Part shown: positions 5,725-11,975 of the stretch, one piece after another
How the letters are laid out: every line of letters starts with the position of its first letter
Numbering within the stretch: the first letter of the stretch is position 1
Assembly (NCBI GenBank): GCA_017458545.1
Contig: JAFTBA010000015.1
Location: 1-11,975, forward strand
Source of the DNA: Synergistaceae bacterium
Lineage (GTDB): Bacteria; Synergistota; Synergistia; Synergistales; Aminobacteriaceae
Direction of reading: 5' to 3'
Length of the DNA: 11,975 bases
Notes under the pieces: generated by a model
Seen by the model: the letters and a program-made list of their open reading frames with translations, nothing else
The model's database searches: none
Told to the model about the DNA's origin: nothing
Translations under genes and position numbers: made by a program

Positions 5725-7993
5725 CGGTCTCATGAATGATTTAGGCCCTTTAGCCGCTTACGGCGAGTACACTGAAGAAGTTTATTCACCTTCATCTCAG
5801 CCGCTGTATAAGTCACCGTCTAAATCAACAGAAAAAAAACGCAAACCGTTTGTTCCCGTTAATCACCTTTCGACTGAGGCAAGCCCTTACCTTCTTCAAC
5901 ATGCCGATAACCCTGTGGGTTGGTTCGCATGGGGTGATGAGGCTTTCGAGACAGCAAGAAGTGAGGATAAACCTATTTTCCTGTCGATAGGATATTCGTC
6001 AGATCATTGGTGTCACGTTATGGAACGCGAATGTTTCAATGATGTTGAAGTCGCAGGAATGATGAATGACACCTGCATACCCGTTAAAGTTGACAGAGAG
6101 GAACGCCCTGACCTCGATAACATATACATGGAGATTTGCCGCGTTCAGAACGGGAGCGCAGGATGGCCGTTAAACATCTTCATGACTCCCGAAGGAAGAC
6201 CGTTCTTCTGCACAACATGGTTACCCAAAAGAACTGCAGGTCAAATGCCCGGTATTACCGAGCTGTTACCACGGGTAAAATGGCTCTGGCACATGCAGAG
6301 AGATGATGTTGAACGCGCTGCCGATGACCTGGCCTCAGCAGTAAAGGAACGTTTCAGCATACTTTCGGGCTCAAAGAACAGGTCAGGAGGCAGAATAGGA
6401 CGTTTCACGGCGTATGAGGCACTCAATGATATTCGTTCAATATTCGATGTACGCTGGGGAGGTTTCGGAGGTTCACCCAAATTCCCCGAACATAACAAAC
6501 TTCTGTTCTTACTGTCGCAGGCTCAGGAGGGTTCGGAAGCGTCTAAGCGCGATAAGTCTGACGCAATAACTATGACTGACGTAACATTAAGGCGTATGTG
6601 GCGCGGAGGTATTCACGACCATTTAGGGGGAGGGTTCTCGCGTTATTCTGTTGATGAACAATGGCTTGTTCCGCATTTCGAGAAATTACTTTGCGATCAG
6701 GCCATGCTCTTAATGGCCGTATCAATTTCACAGCGTTTGATACAAAATTCATTTCACCGTCTGTTTGCCGAAGATATAATTTTCTGTATCACTAAGGATT
6801 TTTCGGACGGCAATTCATTCTCGCAGGGGTTCAGAACTTCTGTTGACGGTGATACTCCCGAAGGTGAAGGACGCTATTACCTTTGGAATGAGAATGAGAT
6901 TAAACGTTTACTGCCCGAAGGTGATTCGGGATTGTTCTGCGCTGCTTATGCAGTGCTTCCGAGCGGTAATTTCGGCAGTGAGCTTGCAGGTTCACAGATG
7001 AGCTGGAATATACTTTATGAGGCTTCAACGGTTACAGAACTTGCGAGGCGTTACGGTATTAAAGGTGCTGAAGTAGGACAGAGATTATACGAAGCGCGTA
7101 AAATTCTTCTTGATGCGCGCGATAAACGTTACCCGTTAAGGAGCGACAACAAAGTTTTAATGAGCTGGAACGGCCTTATGATTGCTGCGCTGGCTCATGC
7201 TTCAGTATCATTTGAACAAACAGAATGGAAAGACATTGCTGAACGTTCAGCACTGTTCATACAGAAAAATTTTGCAGACAGAAACGGTAACTGGTACAGA
7301 AGATGGATTGACGGTAAGATTGAAATACCTGCACTTGCTGAGGATTACGTTTATTTTCTCTGGGGGATAATTGAACTCTACAGGGCTTCTGAACATTTCA
7401 AGGCAGGTGAACGTCAGCTTGAAGAATGGGTGAAGACCGCTAAAATTCTTGCTGATACATTGATAGAGAAGTTCGGCGATGAAAAGAACGGCGGACTGTT
7501 CGAAACAGCAGGCGATGACAGGAACATTTCACTCCGTCTCAAAACAGCTGAGGATATTAACTCGTTACCGTCAGTGAATGCTGTTGCAGCTATAGTACTG
7601 ACCGAGCTTGCGTTCATAGCGGAGGACAAAAAATATTCGGACTTTGCGCGGAAAATAATAGGATGTTTTTCGGGTTATGCGCGTGAAAATCCATTGAGCT
7701 GTTTGTCGCTGATAACAGCCGATTTAATGTGGAGGCCGTTCAAACCTAAAAGAAAGCCCGAACCTGAACCGAAACCGATACTTACGGATGAGGAACTAAA
7801 CCGCGAAGAACCTGAAATTCCTCAGCAGCAGGAAGACAGGAAAGAAGAACACAGAGCCTCAAGAGCTTCAAGGCGTTCAGCGAGACAGGAGTCGGGAACA
7901 TCAGGGTCAGCGGCTTCAGGTACATCGGGAAAGGGCGACAGGGCATCGAGAAGAAGTGCAAGAACTCACAGGGCATCATCACGTGAGAGATAA
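5711..7993 (+). CDS. YyaL/SSP411 family protein (DUF255 thioredoxin-like domain plus six-hairpin domain), CxxC altered
   Basis: This 760-residue protein has the family core: SPYLLQHADNPVGWFAWGDEAF, then KPIFLSIGYS, KVDREERPDLD, GWPLNIFMTPEGRPF, then the (alpha/alpha)-barrel signatures GGFGGSPKFPE, HDHLGGGFSRYS, VPHFEKLL and LMSWNGLMIAALA. The family joins a thioredoxin fold to a glycosidase-like barrel; its biochemical role is unsettled. Relatives have CHWC, but here the codons give DHWC (Asp98, Cys101), so one redox Cys is missing. About 50 N-terminal residues precede the usual family start, and a tail of about 70 residues rich in Pro/Glu and then Arg/Ser ends the protein. The start is uncertain: ATG 5711 overlaps the HAD gene by 14 bases (AGGA 13 bases upstream), ATG 5732 lies 7 bases after it, and TTG 5699 is less likely. 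Confidence 0.85.
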   Translation: MPISNGLMNDLGPLAAYGEYTEEVYSPSSQPLYKSPSKSTEKKRKPFVPVNHLSTEASPYLLQHADNPVGWFAWGDEAFETARSEDKPIFLSIGYSSDHWCHVMERECFNDVEVAGMMNDTCIPVKVDREERPDLDNIYMEICRVQNGSAGWPLNIFMTPEGRPFFCTTWLPKRTAGQMPGITELLPRVKWLWHMQRDDVERAADDLASAVKERFSILSGSKNRSGGRIGRFTAYEALNDIRSIFDVRWGGFGGSPKFPEHNKLLFLLSQAQEGSEASKRDKSDAITMTDVTLRRMWRGGIHDHLGGGFSRYSVDEQWLVPHFEKLLCDQAMLLMAVSISQRLIQNSFHRLFAEDIIFCITKDFSDGNSFSQGFRTSVDGDTPEGEGRYYLWNENEIKRLLPEGDSGLFCAAYAVLPSGNFGSELAGSQMSWNILYEASTVTELARRYGIKGAEVGQRLYEARKILLDARDKRYPLRSDNKVLMSWNGLMIAALAHASVSFEQTEWKDIAERSALFIQKNFADRNGNWYRRWIDGKIEIPALAEDYVYFLWGIIELYRASEHFKAGERQLEEWVKTAKILADTLIEKFGDEKNGGLFETAGDDRNISLRLKTAEDINSLPSVNAVAAIVLTELAFIAEDKKYSDFARKIIGCFSGYARENPLSCLSLITADLMWRPFKPKRKPEPEPKPILTDEELNREEPEIPQQQEDRKEEHRASRASRRSARQESGTSGSAASGTSGKGDRASRRSARTHRASSRER
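7741..7990 (+). other. Low-complexity charged tail of the YyaL-family protein
   Basis: The C-terminal 80 or so codons encode first a Pro/Glu/Lys stretch (KRKPEPEPKP), then a Glu/Gln-rich stretch, and finally a Ser/Arg/Gly region in which RASRRSAR occurs twice (before QESG and after GKGD). The net charge of the last part is strongly positive. It lies beyond the family's conserved core, and the codons keep the same frame and similar composition to the rest of the gene, so it looks like a real extension, possibly for nucleic-acid or envelope contact. Confidence 0.6.
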
Positions 7994-8025
7994 TACAAAA
8001 AATTTTTTTATTGGGAGGTTTTATT

Positions 8026-9993
8026 TTGCAGTATTTCAGGAAAACCGCAATGTTATTCGGAATTATTGCGGTAATGTTTTTATCCGCTGAAGCATTTGCG
8101 GATTACCGTTTCGATGACCTTCAGGGCCCCAGCGGTGTCAGTTCTCAATGGGTCATCATCAACAATGAAGGTGATACCTTCGGAGCTTCACACAGCGAAG
8201 GCATAAGGATTTCGGGCGACCTTCTCAGTACCGGCGATGCTGTTCTTAACGTCATAACAGGAAATTCAGACAGCACTGTTAATGACAGGAATTTGCAGAC
8301 ATTTTTTCTTGTACTCTCGGAAGGCGAAGGAGATTTCGACATGGCCATGAGATCCCAGACGCTTAATTTCGATGTAAGCACTCCTAACTTAGGACTGAAT
8401 ACCATCGTCAATGAGAATCTGACTCCTTATATTGACACCAAATCGCCCGACCAGTCAGCAGAAAGTTCCCCCGAATGGAAGAATTATCACTTCCGCATAG
8501 CGAGGCAGAACAACAGGAATATTTACGACACTGTAATACAGTCGTTCCATTTCCAGCAGAACCCCGATGTTGCGCCCTCACAGGCAATCACTAGACCTAT
8601 GGTAATCTCTAACGTCTATTCGGGAACTGCTACAACAGGTGCAGCTCCTTTAGTTGTGAGAATGGCATTGAGAGATTCATCGGGTGCTGACGGGAATATT
8701 ATTGCTTACGACCGCAGTACTTGGGACATGACGGGCAACAAAACTACGGGCGGAAATCAATGGGTATTCGTTCCTGTTGACGACCTCAACACCGATAACA
8801 CACGCATAGAATATTTCCTGACGACCGAAATTGCTAACAACACTTCGTACAGGTATGCAGCGCGTTACCCCGACAGCACAGGCGGTACTGTTCCGCCTAC
8901 ATCGTGGAAGTTCGACATTTTCAGACCGCAGGGTACTACGAATATTCCGAGAGAGTTCACGCTCTCAACAGGAAGCAATATCGCTCCGGGACTCGTTACG
9001 GTTTACAACAGACGCTACAACGTCAACGAACAGAATAAGACTCCTATTCACCTTTTCCCTGTTGATACTCCCGATTACGGAGATTATGATTTGACTCTGA
9101 ACCACAGAATTATTTTCGGGAAGAGGCTGGGCGATTACAAGTACGCAGCTCAGGAAGGAAGGTTTAATCTTTTTGAGATTACCGCGTTCCAGCCCAGAGT
9201 CGCAAGCACAACCTTCTATGATGATGTTGCGAGCGTAACTAATTCTTACGGAACTGTAACGCCTCCGTCATCAACAATATTCTCGTCAAGCTCCGTTAAA
9301 CGCGAAGTAATTGCTGATGATGTACTTCAGTATTTCACTGTCTCACAGAATATTCCTTCAAGCATAAGATCTTCATCGACTGAGGGAATATTACCGCTTC
9401 ACATAACGTTCAACATACCCGTAACGTTGGTGAACGATAACGTATGGTGGAACAACATGCTCAAAGTCTGGCGCGATACCGGAAGGATAGAGGATTCATT
9501 TGCGGACAAATACAACCTCTATTTGATGGCAGGTGAGAATAACATTTGGAATCTGACTCAGGAACTCACCGACAAAGGACGCTACAATGACATCGTTAAA
9601 GTATTCCTCGACGACTCAAGAGGAAGACTGACTCAGGACAATTACAGCGGTGTAATAACAGTGAGCTTCATAGCAATGTTAATGGACGGAACGCGCGACG
9701 GTACAAGACCCGAACTCAGCATAGTAAGGGACAATTCGATAACTCAGGAGAACAATTATATTGTTGTGCGCGACGGTTATGCCGATGACAAATGGGAGAT
9801 GACATTCTTTATAGCTCCGTCAGGCTGGCAGGATAACCCTAACAGAAACAACAACCCTCAGCCCATCAGCAGAGATCAGTCAGGTATAACCTCAGGCGGT
9901 TCAAGCGGAGGCGGAGGCTGCAGTTTAGGTTACGGAATAATCGCGCTCATAGCAGCGTCAGCGTTATTCATTAAACGTGAAAGGAGATTCTAA
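8026..9993 (+). CDS. Secreted surface protein with a C-terminal Synergist-CTERM sorting signal
   Basis: This 655-residue exported protein has no domain I recognise. GGGAGG (8013-8018) sits 7 bases before TTG 8026, which sets the start; the in-frame TTG at 8011 lies ahead of that site. A Sec signal peptide (basic QYFRK, hydrophobic core, AEAFA then DYRF) should be cut after residue 25. The mature part is rich in Asn, Ser, Thr, Asp and aromatic residues, as in beta-rich surface proteins. It ends with a Gly/Ser linker, GGGGCSLGYG, a hydrophobic helix (IIALIAASALFI) and KRERRF. That three-part end with an invariant Cys is the Synergist-CTERM pattern, thought to be removed by a sorting enzyme while the protein is anchored. 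Cys632 is the only Cys in the protein. Another secreted-protein gene starts 2 bases after its stop. Confidence 0.78.
   Translation: MQYFRKTAMLFGIIAVMFLSAEAFADYRFDDLQGPSGVSSQWVIINNEGDTFGASHSEGIRISGDLLSTGDAVLNVITGNSDSTVNDRNLQTFFLVLSEGEGDFDMAMRSQTLNFDVSTPNLGLNTIVNENLTPYIDTKSPDQSAESSPEWKNYHFRIARQNNRNIYDTVIQSFHFQQNPDVAPSQAITRPMVISNVYSGTATTGAAPLVVRMALRDSSGADGNIIAYDRSTWDMTGNKTTGGNQWVFVPVDDLNTDNTRIEYFLTTEIANNTSYRYAARYPDSTGGTVPPTSWKFDIFRPQGTTNIPREFTLSTGSNIAPGLVTVYNRRYNVNEQNKTPIHLFPVDTPDYGDYDLTLNHRIIFGKRLGDYKYAAQEGRFNLFEITAFQPRVASTTFYDDVASVTNSYGTVTPPSSTIFSSSSVKREVIADDVLQYFTVSQNIPSSIRSSSTEGILPLHITFNIPVTLVNDNVWWNNMLKVWRDTGRIEDSFADKYNLYLMAGENNIWNLTQELTDKGRYNDIVKVFLDDSRGRLTQDNYSGVITVSFIAMLMDGTRDGTRPELSIVRDNSITQENNYIVVRDGYADDKWEMTFFIAPSGWQDNPNRNNNPQPISRDQSGITSGGSSGGGGCSLGYGIIALIAASALFIKRERRF
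9906..9990 (+). other. Synergist-CTERM protein-sorting signal
   Basis: These codons hold the SSGGGGCSLG motif, a single hydrophobic segment of about 15 residues and the basic end KRERRF. The Cys codon is TGC at 9919-9921. The order of motif, helix and basic cluster is the same as in other CTERM sorting tails, and the GGC-S motif points to the Synergistota version. Confidence 0.7.
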
Positions 9994-9995
9994 AA

Positions 9996-11975
9996 GTGAA
10001 CATCAGAAAATCAGCAGTAATATTTTTGCTGTCATTGGGATTGACTTGTTCTGTCCCTGCCGTGTCTTTCAGTGCTGACACAACAACTCAGCTTTATGTT
10101 ACGGGTACGAGTCTCATCAGTCCTGACCTCGTAACTCAGTATGTTCCTGCCGTAATAAGCACTGACGGTACTACAATCATCACACCTGAACAGAAAGGTG
10201 CATATACATTCCCTGCACCGTCAAGCTCTCATTACGGTTTCGCAGCAGTAACTGATGCCCTTAATTTTGCACTTGATGCTGACGGTTATATAGGGTCGAA
10301 TTATACGGGCTTTAACACAGCCAGTTTCGACTACACTTATGACTCATCGCTGCAATCGGTTATTGACCCCGTTACCGTAACTATTACAACGGGAAGTATC
10401 TCATCGACTCAAAATTTAACGGGTTATTCAGCTATTACCGACATAACTATTACGGCAAGCCCCGTAACTCTTACTGCTCCGAGCGGTTCAAGGCATTTCA
10501 CTTTGGGTTCAACCTCTAAGGTAACTTTCAGCGGTATAACCTTCTCGCCTAATGCCGATGCTACGGGCGGAGGTGTTCAGGTAAGTTCGGGCACTGCGGT
10601 TTTCAGCGGAGTAACTTTCAACAGCTGTCAGACAACAGGAAACGGCGGTGGTATTCTCGTTACGGGAGGCAGTGCAACAATCGGAAGTTCATCGGCCTTC
10701 AGCAACTGCACCGCTAATTACGGCGGAGGTTTAGCTGTTACCGGAGGCACTGCAACGGTGAGCGAAACGACTTTCACAGGCAACTCGGCAACATCATACG
10801 GAGGAGCTGTCTATTCTTCATCGGCCTTAACGGTAGGCGCAAATGTTCTCTTCAACACTGAGAGCGTATATTCACCTAACTCTGCTGACAGGGGCGGAGC
10901 TGTATACGTTGCTTCCGGAACGACTAACATTTCGGGAGCAAATATCGGTTTCACTGAGAACGCTGCGAATTACGGCGCAGGTCTTTACGCTGCAGGCGGT
11001 ACGGTTAACATCAGCGGTGCAGCAGCGACCTTCAAAGGTAACATCGCTTCCAATGACGGCGGTGCAATCTATGCAGGAACGGGCGCAACACTGAATCTTA
11101 CGGGTGATGATCTGACGCTTGACAGTAACTATGCAGCAACGAACGGAGGCGGAATTTTCTTAGGTACTAACGTCAACTTAACGCTCAGCAGTTCGGCATC
11201 AACACTCAAAGGCAATTCAGCGTCATCAAACGGAGGTGCATTATACGCTTCAGGTGGAAACAGAATATCCCTCAGCGGTGCAGCAACGTTCACCAACAAC
11301 ACGGCTAATCTCGGAGGAGCGATTTATCTTGCTTCAGCCAGGAACGTTACGCAGCTCAACATAACAGGCACAAGCGCGTCAACATTCAGCGGTAATGACG
11401 CTAGCACTTCAGGAGGAGCGATTTACGCCGAGTCAAATGCAACGATGACGTTTGAACCTGAAGTTACGTTCAACGGCAACAACGCGAGAAACGGTAACGG
11501 AGGTGCTATATGGGTAACTGAACTGACGCAGCTGCCCGAAGGAAAAGTATTCTTTGAGGGCAATACTGCCGCTAAGACATCGGGAACATCATCAACGGAA
11601 GGAAGCGGAGGTGCTATATACGCACAGGGTTCAGGCTCATCATCAGTCATAATAGGGACGACAAAAATTTACACGTTCACCGATAACAATACGGCACAGA
11701 GTTACGGCGGAGCATTCTGTTCAAATTCGGGAGATGTTACGTTCGAGAGTTACACTGGCGACAGGAGCGTTACAGCGCGTAATACTGCATGGCTCGGAGG
11801 AGGTTTCGCGGCATCTTACACCGGCATAATACGGGTCAATAACTCTTCGATTATGAATCAGGTTGCATCGAGAGGATCAGGCGGTGCAATATGGTCAAAG
11901 CATATCGTTGTTACGAGTTCCGATTTCGGTTCATCGAGTTACCCTAATGAGAGTCAGGGAAGCGGAAACAGTCAG
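9996..11975 (+). CDS. Secreted PMP-like (polymorphic membrane protein) repeat adhesin, 3' end outside window
   Basis: The frame is open for 660 codons from GTG 9996 to the right edge. AAGGAGA (9981-9987), inside the end of the previous gene, lies 8 bases before the GTG and supports the start. A signal peptide (NIRKSAVIFLLSLGL, PAVSFSA then DTTT) should be cut near residue 27. Residues 28-185 are Ser/Thr-rich without a recognised domain. From residue 191 come 16 copies of a GGAIYA-type motif (GGAVY, GGAIY, GGALY, GGAIW, GGGIF and so on), mostly alternating with FxGN/FxxNxA motifs. This is the chlamydial PMP repeat pattern, which forms a right-handed parallel beta-helix in adhesins. The C-terminus is not visible, so it could end in an autotransporter barrel or, like its neighbour, in a Synergist-CTERM tail. 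It is probably co-transcribed with the previous gene. Confidence 0.85.
   Translation, partial: MNIRKSAVIFLLSLGLTCSVPAVSFSADTTTQLYVTGTSLISPDLVTQYVPAVISTDGTTIITPEQKGAYTFPAPSSSHYGFAAVTDALNFALDADGYIGSNYTGFNTASFDYTYDSSLQSVIDPVTVTITTGSISSTQNLTGYSAITDITITASPVTLTAPSGSRHFTLGSTSKVTFSGITFSPNADATGGGVQVSSGTAVFSGVTFNSCQTTGNGGGILVTGGSATIGSSSAFSNCTANYGGGLAVTGGTATVSETTFTGNSATSYGGAVYSSSALTVGANVLFNTESVYSPNSADRGGAVYVASGTTNISGANIGFTENAANYGAGLYAAGGTVNISGAAATFKGNIASNDGGAIYAGTGATLNLTGDDLTLDSNYAATNGGGIFLGTNVNLTLSSSASTLKGNSASSNGGALYASGGNRISLSGAATFTNNTANLGGAIYLASARNVTQLNITGTSASTFSGNDASTSGGAIYAESNATMTFEPEVTFNGNNARNGNGGAIWVTELTQLPEGKVFFEGNTAAKTSGTSSTEGSGGAIYAQGSGSSSVIIGTTKIYTFTDNNTAQSYGGAFCSNSGDVTFESYTGDRSVTARNTAWLGGGFAASYTGIIRVNNSSIMNQVASRGSGGAIWSKHIVVTSSDFGSSSYPNESQGSGNSQ
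10566..11894 (+). repeat. PMP-type GGAIY/FxxN repeats (16 copies in the window)
   Basis: Within the last gene, Gly-Gly-(Ala/Gly)-(Ile/Val/Leu)-(Tyr/Trp/Phe) motifs recur about every 25-35 residues, the first near residue 191 and the last, GGAIW, at 629-633. Examples of the paired motif are FTGNSA, FTENAA, FKGNIA, FTNNTA, FSGNDA, FNGNNA and FEGNTA. The repeats are degenerate in both DNA and protein, so they are old beta-helix rungs and not a recent tandem expansion. Confidence 0.8.

Noticed and set aside
7992..8010. A6T7 run after the YyaL-family gene as an intrinsic terminator
   Set aside because: There is no GC-rich stem before the T run, and the next gene's ribosome-binding site follows at once. 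It may be an AT-rich spacer or part of a weak promoter, but neither can be supported.
10038..10050. LTC in the signal peptide of the PMP-like protein as a lipoprotein box
   Set aside because: The residues before the Cys (G-L-T) lack the small residue needed at -1 and the usual Leu at -3, and a better signal-peptidase I site (SFSA) follows.
10843..11650. Small ORFs on either strand inside the PMP-like gene (10843-11094 plus, 11423-11650 minus)
   Set aside because: They overlap an uninterrupted frame with clear GGAIY/FxxN repeats and are its shadows.
10566..11894. Regular repeats near the right edge as a CRISPR array or tandem DNA repeat
   Set aside because: The periodicity is at protein level only; the DNA units vary in sequence and spacing, with no constant repeat and unique spacer pattern.

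Overview
The window looks like chromosomal DNA of a moderate-GC anaerobic bacterium. The best clue to its lineage is the C-terminus of the 8026-9993 gene: a Ser/Gly-rich linker, one Cys in GGCSLG, a hydrophobic helix and a basic end. This matches the Synergist-CTERM sorting signal, so I infer a member of the Synergistota (Synergistetes). The partial type III glutamine synthetase at the left edge, the many GTG/TTG starts and the Chlamydia-PMP-like repeat protein are compatible with that but do not prove it.

Layout. (1) 2-145, +: the last 47 codons of a glutamine synthetase III gene. (2) About 150-213: a compact palindromic repeat built from 7-bp units, between two convergent genes and serving as a terminator. 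(3) 4612 down to 206, minus strand: a tight five-ORF operon. In transcription order it holds a CobI/CbiL-type precorrin-2 C20-methyltransferase, a polytopic membrane protein of the nucleoside-recognition (Gate) type, a GGDEF diguanylate cyclase whose C-terminus runs into a PIN/NYN-like nuclease domain, the rest of that PIN domain after an in-frame TAA, and a CPA-type cation/H+ antiporter. (4) About 4611-4652: a short divergent intergenic region with one TATAATA box that reads as a -10 element in both directions. (5) 4653 to the right edge, plus strand: a small two-helix membrane protein, a HAD phosphatase, a YyaL/SSP411-family protein (DUF255) with an altered thioredoxin motif and an Arg/Ser-rich tail, a secreted Synergist-CTERM protein, and a secreted PMP-like beta-helix protein that runs off the window.

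The minus-strand operon mixes corrinoid synthesis, membrane transport and nucleotide second-messenger signalling. The last two plus-strand genes are a pair of exported surface proteins. I see no RNA genes, CRISPR arrays, transposases or phage genes. The most unusual feature is the apparent GGDEF-PIN fusion with a same-frame TAA inside the conserved nuclease fold. Next are the heptameric repeats on both sides of the antiporter gene, and the YyaL-family protein that has lost the first Cys of CxxC.
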